From positions 1 through 41,194 of the forward strand of contig CANFWR010000007.1 of NCBI GenBank assembly GCA_947450865.1: a DNA stretch of 41,194 bases, given 5' to 3'. The translations under genes were made by a program, and so were the position numbers. Position 1 is the stretch's first letter. The number at the start of each line of letters is the position of its first letter. Positions 1 through 8,698 of this stretch are shown here, piece by piece. The notes below the pieces were generated by a model. That model saw nothing but the letters and a program-made list of their open reading frames with translations. It made no database searches and was not told the origin of the DNA. Source of the DNA: Cytophagaceae bacterium. Lineage in GTDB: Bacteria > Bacteroidota > Bacteroidia > Cytophagales > Spirosomataceae.

Positions 1-2
1 AT

Positions 3-983
3 ACGAGTTTCTCGATTAAAATCGGTTTCAACCGCATGCAGCAGTTCCGCCACTTATTGTCGAACACGATGGCTGTTTCGCCCTCTGATATTTGGAAGAA
101 TTCGAATCAACAAATTCCACCCCAAATCGCGGATCAATATTCCATCGGTTTCTTCAAGAACTTCACAAATGCCTCGAACGCCGTTTTCGAAACCTCAGCA
201 GAATTCTATTACAAGAATTTGAACAACGTAGTGGACTACGTGGATGGGGCGCAATTGTACTTAAATCCTACGGTGGAAACACAGTTATTAGTGGGAAAAG
301 GAATGGCTTACGGTGGGGAATTCTTCTTGAAAAAGTCACGTGGCAAACGTTTGACGGGTTGGATATCCTATACCTATGCGCGGACTTTTAGAATTATTCA
401 GGCAAATGAGAATCAGAAGGAAGCGAACTTTGGGATTCAATTCCCGGCGAACTTTGATACGCCACACACCTTTAAATTTGTGTTGAATAACCGCTGGACG
501 AACCGCATTTCTTTCAATGCGAACTTTACCTACACGACGGGTCGCCCAATTACGTATCCGAATGGACGTTATAAGATCTATTCGTTTAACGATCTGTATG
601 ACTATGCCGTGGCAACAGGAATATTTCCGCGACCAGGTTTGGACCAAACGTCTTACACCTACAACGGGACGAAGTACACCTATTTAACCTCGAAAGAGAT
701 CAAAGAATTGCTCGACGGTTATTCTACTGCTTCTTTCACTTTAAGAAACGCGGAACGCATTCCAGATTATATCCGCTTAGATGTGGGGATCACGATTGAT
801 CCAAAACCAGGCAAGCGCTGGCAAGGAAGTTGGAACTTCTCGATCTATAATTTATTAGGTCGCCAAAACGCCTACTCCGTCTATTTCCGTTCATCGACCG
901 GCGAAATCAACCAAGCGAAAACCTACCAGTTGTCGGTTTTGGGCGCCGCGATTCCATCCATCACTTATAACTTCAAATTCTAA
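3..983 (+). CDS. TonB-dependent receptor, C-terminal part (5' truncated by window edge)
   Basis: Frame is open from base 3, upstream of the listed ATG at 36. Beta-barrel-like repeats (TTGRPITYPNG, RIPDYIRLDVGITIDPK, SWNFSIYNLLGRQNAYSVYFR) end in an aromatic C-terminus (YNFKF). Followed by a DUF4249-type lipoprotein, a common pairing. Confidence 0.85.
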   Translation, partial: TSFSIKIGFNRMQQFRHLLSNTMAVSPSDIWKNSNQQIPPQIADQYSIGFFKNFTNASNAVFETSAEFYYKNLNNVVDYVDGAQLYLNPTVETQLLVGKGMAYGGEFFLKKSRGKRLTGWISYTYARTFRIIQANENQKEANFGIQFPANFDTPHTFKFVLNNRWTNRISFNANFTYTTGRPITYPNGRYKIYSFNDLYDYAVATGIFPRPGLDQTSYTYNGTKYTYLTSKEIKELLDGYSTASFTLRNAERIPDYIRLDVGITIDPKPGKRWQGSWNFSIYNLLGRQNAYSVYFRSSTGEINQAKTYQLSVLGAAIPSITYNFKF

Positions 984-2044
984 TGAGACACTTACTCTTA
1001 TTTTTCTGTGCCTTGTTTCTTTTGAGTTCTTGCGAGACGGAAATCGAGGATTTTCAAACCCAAAATGTTAGTTCAGCTATTGTGATTTACGGCGAAATTT
1101 CGAATGTAGACGGCCCCTATAACGTGCGCTTGAATTATGTGAGTGCTTATTCGCCTTATGATGCGACTCAGTTTTCGGGTCAGCCCATCACAGATGCCAA
1201 TGTGCGTCTGGTGGATGGTAACGGTAAAGAAACGGCTTACTATGAGAAGAGCAAAGGCTATTATTTAAGTCCAACAGGATTTAAGGGAGTGGTGGGCGAA
1301 AAATACAAGCTGCGTATTAAGCTGCTCGATGGAAAAACAATTGAATCGAATTTCCAAACCATCAACGCTGCCCCTGAACTCGCTGAATTTTCGTATGCTT
1401 TTAAGAACGCCACGAAAGTAGAGGATATGCGCTTTCCGCTGACGGCAAGCATCAAGGATCCCAAAGCCACAGAAGATTTTTATTTCGTGAAGCGCCAGGA
1501 TTTCCGCCAGTTTTTATTGACCTGTCCTAATCCACCGCCACCACCAGCACCCGTTCCACCGTGTAATTGTAAATGCTGGCAAGCCCCGCAGAATACGCAA
1601 CCGTATTTGTTAGATGATTTTCTGCTAAGCGGCAAGAATTTGTCTTTGGATTTAGGTCAACTACCATATGAAGATTTCAATGATTGGGTGGTGCAACTAG
1701 ATGTGTATTCGATCTCGAAAGAAGCTCATACGTATTGGAAGCGTTTGGAAGATCAACGCAAGTTGAGTGGGGGGATTTTTGATAAGGTACCTGCTCAGGT
1801 TCGAGGAAATTTGACCTGCTTATCAGATCCTTCACAAGAGGTATTAGGCTATTTTATGGTAGGCGGATTAACGCAGAAACGATTAACGGTGGATCGTTTT
1901 AATGGCATCCCTACGGAGGCTTATCAGAAACTTTTGTTCTACGTAGACTTCAATAATGTGCGCTATAAAGACATCCCACTTTGGAATTGTAAAGACGCCG
2001 CTTTCATCAAATATAACCTCGGATATTCCTTGCCTCCATTATAA
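983..2044 (+). CDS. DUF4249-type lipoprotein
   Basis: Lipoprotein signal (LLLFFCALFLLSSC) followed by acidic residues. Start codon overlaps the stop of the TonB receptor. Ig-like N-terminal region typical of DUF4249. Confidence 0.75.
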   Translation: MRHLLLFFCALFLLSSCETEIEDFQTQNVSSAIVIYGEISNVDGPYNVRLNYVSAYSPYDATQFSGQPITDANVRLVDGNGKETAYYEKSKGYYLSPTGFKGVVGEKYKLRIKLLDGKTIESNFQTINAAPELAEFSYAFKNATKVEDMRFPLTASIKDPKATEDFYFVKRQDFRQFLLTCPNPPPPPAPVPPCNCKCWQAPQNTQPYLLDDFLLSGKNLSLDLGQLPYEDFNDWVVQLDVYSISKEAHTYWKRLEDQRKLSGGIFDKVPAQVRGNLTCLSDPSQEVLGYFMVGGLTQKRLTVDRFNGIPTEAYQKLLFYVDFNNVRYKDIPLWNCKDAAFIKYNLGYSLPPL

Positions 2045-2083
2045 ATATAGTATGCTTGCATAATAGTTTTTTTCTCTGCAAAT

Positions 2084-2109
2084 TTGTTACAACCTAAACG
2101 TTATAACAA
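2084..2109. promoter_or_regulatory. Candidate operator: imperfect inverted repeat TTGTTACAAC-N6-GTTATAACAA ending at the acyl-CoA dehydrogenase start codon
   Basis: 10-nt arms with one mismatch and a 6-nt spacer. Sits just downstream of a weak promoter-like TTG-N20-CAAATTTG. Confidence 0.4.
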
Positions 2110-3896
2110 TGGCAAAAGAATACGACCGTCGCAACCTAGACTTTATATTAAAAGAGGTTTTTGATACTGCTTCCCTGTGTAACTATCCTCGTTACGCGGA
2201 TTATACACCCGATATGTTTGATATGGTATTGGATTCTGCTGATGCCATTGCCGAAAAATATTTACGTCCCATTTATGTAGATTCAGATCGCAAAGCGGCT
2301 GAATTAGTCGATGGAGTCGTACAAGTTCACCCAGGAATTGAGCCTTATATGAAGGAGATGGGTGAATCGGGTATGATAGGCTGTACGTTTGATTTCGAAC
2401 ACGGAGGTCAGCAAGTACCTTCGATGATTGGTGGGGCACACGAGTTCATTCGTGGTGCGGCACATAATTCAGCGGTGATGTTCACGGGACTATCCCACGG
2501 GGCAGCACACCTAATTGCCTCTTTTGGTTCGAAAGAATTAGCTGATACCTACGTTCCTAATATGCTTTCTGGTAAGTGGGCAGGCACGATGTGTTTAACC
2601 GAGCCTCAGGCGGGAAGTTCCTTGAATGATGCGTCTACTTCTGCTAAGGATTTAGGGGACGGAACCTATGCGATCAAAGGACAAAAAATATTCATTTCAG
2701 GAGGGGATAATCACTTCTCAGAAAATATTATTCACTTGGTTTTAGCTCGTTTAGAGGGCGCTCCAGCCGGTACGAAAGGGATTTCGCTTTTCGTTGTGCC
2801 TAAGAAGCGCATCGAAAATGGCACATTAGTGAATAACGAAGTGGTCTCTTTAGGCGTCTATCATAAGATGGGCCAAAAAGCTACACCGGCACTTCACCTC
2901 TCTTTTGGCGACAAAGGAAACTCGATTGGTTACCTAGTAGGTGAGCCGAATAGAGGTTTATCTTACATGTTCCAAATGATGAACGAAGCGCGTCTAGGCG
3001 TGGGAATGGGTGGAGCTTACATTGCTTCCGCTGCTTACCATGCTTCGAAGCAATATGCAAATGAGCGCGCTCAAGGTCGTTTATTAACGAACAAAGATCC
3101 GCATACGCCTCCAACCTTGATTAAAAATCACCCGGATGTACAGCGCATGTTGTATTTCCAAAAAGCGATTGTCGAAGGCTCGATGGGCTTATTATTCCAA
3201 TGCTTCATGTGGGATGATTTAGCGAAAAGCTTAGAGGGAGAAGAGAAAAAAGAAGCCCAAATGATGCTTGACCTAATGACTACGGTAGCGAAAACCTATC
3301 CAGCTGAGATGGGAACGCTGGCGGTTAATCAAGGCTTGCAAGTATTGGGTGGCTACGGATACACAGAAGATTTCCCATTAGAGCAAATGGCCCGCGACGT
3401 GCGGATTATGTCGATCTATGAAGGAACAACCGGTATTCACGGATTGACTTTATTAGGTCGCGGTATTCCAGCGAACAATGGAGAGGCTTTGCAGACGTTA
3501 GGAAAGTTAGTTTTCGCGGATATTGCGTTAGCAAAAGGACACGAAAGTTTAGCAAAGTATGCATCGATGCTAGAGAAGGAATTAGAAAATTTGACAAAGG
3601 TGACGATGCATAAATTAGGCTTCGCGATGAAAGGCGAAATCGAAGTATTCTTAGCGGACTCCACTTTGTATATGGAATTGTTCGGCTTGATTACGGTGGC
3701 TTGGCAATGGTTAAAGCAAGGTCATGTGGCTGCTGCGGCACTAGCGAAAGGTGGCTTAAGCGCAGAGGATCAAGCCTTCTATACAGACAAGATTCACACG
3801 ATGAAATTCTTTTACCACTACGAGGTGCCTAAGGCTTTAGGTTTATCGAAGCGTTTGTTAGATGAAGAAATTTTGACAATTTTTGATCACAAATAA
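2109..3896 (+). CDS. Acyl-CoA dehydrogenase family protein
   Basis: Motifs [64 protein letters not shown]. Confidence 0.95.
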   Translation: MAKEYDRRNLDFILKEVFDTASLCNYPRYADYTPDMFDMVLDSADAIAEKYLRPIYVDSDRKAAELVDGVVQVHPGIEPYMKEMGESGMIGCTFDFEHGGQQVPSMIGGAHEFIRGAAHNSAVMFTGLSHGAAHLIASFGSKELADTYVPNMLSGKWAGTMCLTEPQAGSSLNDASTSAKDLGDGTYAIKGQKIFISGGDNHFSENIIHLVLARLEGAPAGTKGISLFVVPKKRIENGTLVNNEVVSLGVYHKMGQKATPALHLSFGDKGNSIGYLVGEPNRGLSYMFQMMNEARLGVGMGGAYIASAAYHASKQYANERAQGRLLTNKDPHTPPTLIKNHPDVQRMLYFQKAIVEGSMGLLFQCFMWDDLAKSLEGEEKKEAQMMLDLMTTVAKTYPAEMGTLAVNQGLQVLGGYGYTEDFPLEQMARDVRIMSIYEGTTGIHGLTLLGRGIPANNGEALQTLGKLVFADIALAKGHESLAKYASMLEKELENLTKVTMHKLGFAMKGEIEVFLADSTLYMELFGLITVAWQWLKQGHVAAAALAKGGLSAEDQAFYTDKIHTMKFFYHYEVPKALGLSKRLLDEEILTIFDHK

Positions 3897-3904
3897 GAAG
3901 TATT

Positions 3905-5848
3905 ATGTTTAAAAAACACGTATTCCTAGGTCTTGCGTTGTTATTATCTACAGCCGCGTTAGCCCAAAGCAAGTATTCTGCTCACGAATTGTTCCACCCT
4001 TTATGGAACTATGGCCCAGTATCTCCAATGCGTTCTGCTGCGGGTATTCCTGGACCAGGTTACTGGCAAAACTCAGCAGATTATAAGATTGCCGTTTCCC
4101 TAGATGATGTAGCAAACAAAATCACTGGGGATGTGGAGATTACCTACAAGAATAATTCCCCAGATAAGCTGCCGTTTTTGTGGTTGCAATTAGACCAAAA
4201 TAGCTTCAACACGCAGTCTCGCGGAGGCAAGACGACGCCTATTTCGGGTGGACGTTTTGGGAATTTAGCTTTCGAAGGTGGTTACAAAATTGAGAGTGTA
4301 ACGATCGATGGCAAGCCAGCAAATTTCATTGTGGAAGATACGCGGATGCAGATTCGTTTAGCGTCACCTTTGGCAGAAAAAATAGGAACGGCGAAAATCA
4401 AAATCGCTTATTCCTTCACTTCTCCAGAGAATGCATCGGATAGAATGGGTATCCAACAAACGAAAAATGGTGCGATCTACACTGTGGCACAATGGTTCCC
4501 ACGTGTTTGTGTGTACGATGACATCGAAGGATGGAACGTGTTGCCTTATTTAGGAGCGGGAGAGTTCTATTTAGAATACGGCAATTTCGAATATTCAATC
4601 AATGCTCCAGCATCGCACATCGTGGTGGGTTCAGGTGAATTGTTGAATCCGACAGAAGTATATACGGCAGATCAGGTAAAGAAATGGGCTGCAGCTGCGA
4701 ACTCGGAAACAACGGTCGTGATTCGTTCGGCGGCTGAGGTGACAGATCCAGCTTCTCGTCCAGCGAAAGATCGCTTGACATGGAAATTTAAGTGCAACAA
4801 TGCCCGCGACGTGGCTTTTGCTTCGTCTAAATCATTCATCTTAGATGCATGCCGCATCAATTTACCTAGTGGTAAAAAGTCGTTAGCCGTTTCGGTTTAT
4901 CCGGTAGAGTCAGATGGCAAAAATGCCTGGGGACGTTCGTCTGAATACGTTAAAGCCTCAATTGAACATTATTCAAACTGGTTATATGAGTATACCTATC
5001 CAGTGGCGACAAACGTTGCTGGTATCGTTTCAGGAATGGAATACCCTGGGATTATTTTCTGCGGCTATAGAGATAAGACGGAATCATTATGGGGAGTTAC
5101 GGACCATGAATTTGGCCATAACTGGTTCCCAATGATCGTAGGTTCTAACGAGCGTAAATTCGCTTGGATGGATGAAGGATTTAACACTTTCATTAATTTC
5201 TATTCGACGGATGCTTTCAATAAGGGCGAATACAAGAACCGTAAATTTGATATGCACACGATTGCGAAATCAATGTTCCGTGAAAATGCAGATCCAATTA
5301 TGTCGATTCCTGATGTGATCCAAACGCGTAATTTGGGCTGGGAGGCTTACAATAAGCCTGGTTTTGGCTTACGCATCTTGCGTGAAAATATCTTAGGTGC
5401 TGATCGGTTTGATTATGCCTTTAGAAATTACATATCCAAATGGGCGTTTAAACACCCTACTCCAATGGACTTCTTCCGCGCAATGGAAGATGGCGCTGGC
5501 GAGGATTTAGGTTGGTTCTGGAAAGCCTGGTTCTATGAACTTTGGAGATTAGATCAATCTGTAAAAGATGTGGATTACGTGGAGCAAGATCCTACAAAAG
5601 GTGCTGTGATCACGATTGAAAACCTTGACAAAATGGCGATGCCAGCAGTTGTAGAAGTGGAATTAACGAGTGGAGAAAAAGAACGTTTCACGTTCCCGGT
5701 GGAGATTTGGCAAAGAGGTTCTAGCTGGACTTTCCGCACTTCGACCAAGCTTCCGATTAAATCGGTGGTGATCGATCCAGATCATTCATTCCCGGATATG
5801 GATTCGAAGAATAATACGTGGAAGCCGCTGAGTGTTCGCTCAAGATAA
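3905..5848 (+). CDS. M1 family metallopeptidase, secreted
   Basis: Signal peptide; GMEYPGIIF (GxMEN-like), HEFGHNWFP (HExxH) and downstream WMDEGFNTF (zinc-ligand E). Confidence 0.92.
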   Translation: MFKKHVFLGLALLLSTAALAQSKYSAHELFHPLWNYGPVSPMRSAAGIPGPGYWQNSADYKIAVSLDDVANKITGDVEITYKNNSPDKLPFLWLQLDQNSFNTQSRGGKTTPISGGRFGNLAFEGGYKIESVTIDGKPANFIVEDTRMQIRLASPLAEKIGTAKIKIAYSFTSPENASDRMGIQQTKNGAIYTVAQWFPRVCVYDDIEGWNVLPYLGAGEFYLEYGNFEYSINAPASHIVVGSGELLNPTEVYTADQVKKWAAAANSETTVVIRSAAEVTDPASRPAKDRLTWKFKCNNARDVAFASSKSFILDACRINLPSGKKSLAVSVYPVESDGKNAWGRSSEYVKASIEHYSNWLYEYTYPVATNVAGIVSGMEYPGIIFCGYRDKTESLWGVTDHEFGHNWFPMIVGSNERKFAWMDEGFNTFINFYSTDAFNKGEYKNRKFDMHTIAKSMFRENADPIMSIPDVIQTRNLGWEAYNKPGFGLRILRENILGADRFDYAFRNYISKWAFKHPTPMDFFRAMEDGAGEDLGWFWKAWFYELWRLDQSVKDVDYVEQDPTKGAVITIENLDKMAMPAVVEVELTSGEKERFTFPVEIWQRGSSWTFRTSTKLPIKSVVIDPDHSFPDMDSKNNTWKPLSVRSR

Positions 5849-5853
5849 GAAAT

Positions 5854-5881
5854 AAAAAAGGCCCTTTAAGGGCCTTTTTTA
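5854..5881. terminator. Bidirectional rho-independent terminator
   Basis: AAAAAAGGCCCTT-TAA-GGGCCTTTTTT hairpin just after the peptidase stop codon. Confidence 0.85.
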
Positions 5882-5942
5882 TCAGTATATTTTTAGGTAG
5901 TGTGGTGGATTATATTCACATTGTAGAATAATCCCACTAATT

Positions 5943-6062
5943 ATGAAAATACTATTCCTACAATCCATTTGGTTCGGCGAGTTGGTCACTGCCGTGATTT
6001 ATCTACTTATTTTAGTCGTACTATTTCGATCAGTAAGATGGGTTTATCGAAGACTTAAATAA
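5943..6062 (+). CDS. Putative 39-aa single-pass membrane small protein (not in supplied ORF track)
   Basis: ATG to TAA: MKILFLQSIWFGELVTAVIYLLILVVLFRSVRWVYRRLK. Hydrophobic segment followed by a basic tail. Stop codon abuts the convergent tyrA stop. Confidence 0.45.
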   Translation: MKILFLQSIWFGELVTAVIYLLILVVLFRSVRWVYRRLK

Positions 6063-6920
6063 CTAGCCCTTTAAAATCCGACCTATATCATTCGCCTTAC
6101 CTAATTCTTCTTTCAGCTTTTCGTAGCTGCCAGAAAGCATAAGTCCTTTGTATTTCAATAGGGTGTTGATGTATTCGTCCAAAACGTCGAGCAGATTTTC
6201 CTGATTCTGGTGGAAAATTTGGCTCCAAGTTTCAGGGGATGACTTAGCCAAACGTACAGTCGATTCGAAACCGGTGGAGGCTAGTTCGAAAATGCGGGCT
6301 TCGTTCTTTTCTTTCTCTAATACGGTATTTGCCAATGCAAAGGAACAGATGTGCGAGATGTGTGAAATATAGGCCGTGTGCATATCGTGCTCGATGGATC
6401 CCATATAGATGAGGTTCATCTCTAAACCGGTGCGGTATAAATCTTCAATCAAAGCTACCGCTGCTGGGTCGCTGAGTTCTTTGTCGCAAATGACTCCTCT
6501 TTTCCCTACGAAAAGTCCTTGAACAGCCGCTTCAGGACCCGAGAATTCGGTTCCGGCCATCGGGTGGGTAGAAACGAATTGGGCTCTTTTGGGGTGGTTT
6601 TGTAATGCCTCGAAAACAGGGGTTTTCGTAGAACCTACCTCGATGATCACTTGTCCAGGTTTTAGCGCATCCAATACCGATGGAATTAATGCCACTAATA
6701 GATCAACTGGAATCGCACAAACGAAGACGTCGACTTGGTCGATGGCATCTTGCCAAGTGGCGATGCGGTCGACGAGTCTTAACGAGAGTGCCTTTTTCTG
6801 GTGTTCAGTATTCGTATCAATACCGATGATTTCAGAAGCCCAGCCACTCTTGCGAAGACCGAGTGCGATGGATCCACCAATTAATCCGATACCGATAATA
6901 CCTACTTTATGAGATGCCAT
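6063..6920 (-). CDS. tyrA: Prephenate dehydrogenase
   Basis: MASHKVGIIGIGLIGGSIALGLRKSGW Rossmann start; STHPMAGTEFSGPEAA and HDMHTAYISHISH motifs. The ORF-track start at 7013 is upstream of the likely ATG at 6920. Confidence 0.9.
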   Translation of the reverse strand: MASHKVGIIGIGLIGGSIALGLRKSGWASEIIGIDTNTEHQKKALSLRLVDRIATWQDAIDQVDVFVCAIPVDLLVALIPSVLDALKPGQVIIEVGSTKTPVFEALQNHPKRAQFVSTHPMAGTEFSGPEAAVQGLFVGKRGVICDKELSDPAAVALIEDLYRTGLEMNLIYMGSIEHDMHTAYISHISHICSFALANTVLEKEKNEARIFELASTGFESTVRLAKSSPETWSQIFHQNQENLLDVLDEYINTLLKYKGLMLSGSYEKLKEELGKANDIGRILKG

Positions 6921-8085
6921 TGCTGTGGTTTTTGATGCGATCAATCGCTTGTGAGAAAACGGATTCTTGGGCGCAAAGTGAGATGCGGATATAGCCATCG
7001 CCTTGTGTTCCAAAGATTCCGCCCGGCGTAATGAACACCGCGTTTTCGTCTAATATTTTGTCTGAAAGCGCGTAGCCGGAGTCGAATGAGGCTGGGATTT
7101 TGGCCCAAACAAACATCCCCGACTGTGCCGGATCATACACGCAATCGAGTAAATCCAATAATTCAAATACGAGTTTTTGGCGCGAACGGTAAATGCGATT
7201 TTGATTCGCAAACCAAGCGCTGTCCGCAGAAAGAGCTTTCACCGCTGCCTGTTGCAAGGGTAAGAACATCCCAGAATCCATATTGGACTTGAACTTCAAG
7301 ACCGGTGCTAAAAACTCCGCTTTCCCAAATGCAGCCCCAATTCTCCAGCCCGCCATATTGTGGGATTTCGAAAGGGAATTCAATTCGATCGCTACATCCT
7401 GCATCCCCGGAATCGACAGCATACTCATGGGCTTTTCGTTCAGGATGAAGCTGTATGGATTATCGTTCACTAATAAGATCGAATGGCGAATAGCAAAGTC
7501 ACGCAATTCAGTAAAGAATTCCACCGTTGCTTGCGCACCCGTAGGCATGTGCGGGTAGTTCACCCACATGATTTTCACCTTGGAAAGGTCACGCTTTTCT
7601 AACGCCTTTAAATCAGGTAACCAACCCGTAGAGGCTGATAATTCATAGCTTTCTACCGTCGCACCAGCTAAAGAACAAGCCGCAGAATAGGTCGGGTAGC
7701 CCGGATTAGGAATCAAAGTCACATCTCCTTTTTCTAAATAGGCCATGGCGATGTGCATGATGCCCTCTTTGGAACCGATCAAAGGTAAAATCTCCGAAGC
7801 GGGATTAACCGTAACGCCATAATGAGACGCATAAAATGAAGCGAATGCCTCGCGCAAAGCAGGAATACCTTGGTAACCTTGGTAAGCGTGATGCGAAGGG
7901 TTCGCCGCGCTTTCCGTCAAAGCCGCGATGGTCTCAGACGACGGCGCTAAGTCAGGGGATCCGATACCTAAGTTAATGATAGGTACGCCAGATTCCTTTA
8001 AAGCCGCGATCTGCTTCAATTTCTTAGAGAAATAGTATTCCTCCACGCTGTTTAAGCGGCTAGCCGCTGTGATGTGTAAGCTCAT
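6907..8085 (-). CDS. PLP-dependent aminotransferase, class I/II (probable aromatic aminotransferase)
   Basis: NLGIGSPDL, NPGYPTYSAA, VNYPHMPTGA, and PLP-lysine motif SLSKSHNMAGWRIG. Likely start MSLHITAASRLN at 8085. 14-bp overlap with tyrA. Confidence 0.9.
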   Translation of the reverse strand: MSLHITAASRLNSVEEYYFSKKLKQIAALKESGVPIINLGIGSPDLAPSSETIAALTESAANPSHHAYQGYQGIPALREAFASFYASHYGVTVNPASEILPLIGSKEGIMHIAMAYLEKGDVTLIPNPGYPTYSAACSLAGATVESYELSASTGWLPDLKALEKRDLSKVKIMWVNYPHMPTGAQATVEFFTELRDFAIRHSILLVNDNPYSFILNEKPMSMLSIPGMQDVAIELNSLSKSHNMAGWRIGAAFGKAEFLAPVLKFKSNMDSGMFLPLQQAAVKALSADSAWFANQNRIYRSRQKLVFELLDLLDCVYDPAQSGMFVWAKIPASFDSGYALSDKILDENAVFITPGGIFGTQGDGYIRISLCAQESVFSQAIDRIKNHSNGIS

Positions 8086-8113
8086 AAAACAAAAAACCGA
8101 CGTAAAGTCGGCT
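8086..8113 (-). terminator. Attenuator terminator (arms 3:4) of the tyrosine leader
   Basis: Minus strand AGCCGAC-TTTAC-GTCGGTT then TTTTGTTTT. 7-bp stem (including one G-U) plus U-tract ending at the aminotransferase ATG. Confidence 0.75.
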
Positions 8114-8143
8114 GATATAATTGACAAAAAACTATATAACCGA
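8108..8143 (-). promoter_or_regulatory. Candidate antiterminator (arms 2:3)
   Basis: Minus strand TCGGTTATATA (8143-8133) pairs with TATAT-C-AGCCGA (8119-8108): 11 bp with one bulged C. It sequesters the 5' arm of the terminator. Confidence 0.65.
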
Positions 8144-8209
8144 TTAGGCAGCGTTGTAATAACCTGCGTAATAATACCCTGTTGTATAGTTGATTGCGTG
8201 GGAATTCAT
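8144..8209 (-). CDS. Tyrosine-rich attenuator leader peptide MNSHAINYTTGYYYAGYYNAA (not in supplied ORF track)
   Basis: 21-codon ORF with six Tyr codons (TAT, TAT TAT TAC, TAT TAC). Stop codon lies immediately before the antiterminator arm, upstream of the aminotransferase-tyrA genes. Confidence 0.8.
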   Translation of the reverse strand: MNSHAINYTTGYYYAGYYNAA

Positions 8210-8213
8210 ATGT

Positions 8214-8244
8214 CAAAGGTAGGAAAAAATTACTTTTATGCAAA
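8214..8244 (-). promoter_or_regulatory. Bacteroidetes-type promoter for the tyrosine leader
   Basis: Minus strand TTTG (8244-8241), 19-nt spacer, TACCTTTG (8221-8214). Matches the established TTTG...TAnnTTTG consensus exactly. Confidence 0.75.
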
Positions 8245-8688
8245 TAGAGGCTTCAATAGCTCGCGAACTAGGGAAGATTCATAGCCTTTTGAGAGGCCAA
8301 AGTTATAGCACTTCTGATAGCGCTGAGGCGAAGTACTTGTTTTAATCTCGTCCTTTTTCTTCTTCAAAAGTGCGCGCGCTTTCTCGATATAATCCGCATC
8401 ATCGATGCCATCCCAAGCTGAGGCTAATAAAGAGGCAGAAATGCCTCGCTTGCGTAATTCGTAATTGATTTTCGTGCGACCCCAGCTTTTTTGATTGAAC
8501 TTTGAGCGAACGAAGATTTCGACAAAACGCGCTTCGTTTAGGTAGTTATTTTCTCGAAGCCAGTTTAAATACTCAGAATACTCAGCCGGTGAAACTTCAA
8601 AAGTCTTCATCTTCTGCTCCAGTTCTTGAACGCATCTTTCCTGGTAGGCGCAATAGCGGGCCAGCTTTTGGAGAATCTCGCTATTCAT
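8236..8688 (-). CDS. recX: Regulatory protein RecX
   Basis: 150 aa; YLNWLRENNYLNEARFVEIFVRSKFNQKSWGRTKINYELRKRGIS. Confidence 0.88.
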   Translation of the reverse strand: MNSEILQKLARYCAYQERCVQELEQKMKTFEVSPAEYSEYLNWLRENNYLNEARFVEIFVRSKFNQKSWGRTKINYELRKRGISASLLASAWDGIDDADYIEKARALLKKKKDEIKTSTSPQRYQKCYNFGLSKGYESSLVRELLKPLFA

Positions 8689-8698
8689 AAGAAAAGAT

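Noticed and set aside
336-647. 103-aa minus-strand and 92-391 plus-strand ORFs inside the TonB receptor
   Set aside because: Overlap a continuous beta-barrel frame; no signal peptides or motifs.
1521-1585. Proline/cysteine-rich stretch CPNPPPPPAPVPPCNCKCW in the DUF4249 lipoprotein
   Set aside because: Unusual composition, but plausibly a variable surface loop. Nothing further can be inferred from the sequence alone.
8069-8284. 71-aa plus-strand ORF covering the attenuator region
   Set aside because: Runs across the antisense of the leader, terminator and recX end with no family features. The minus-strand reading explains the region much better.
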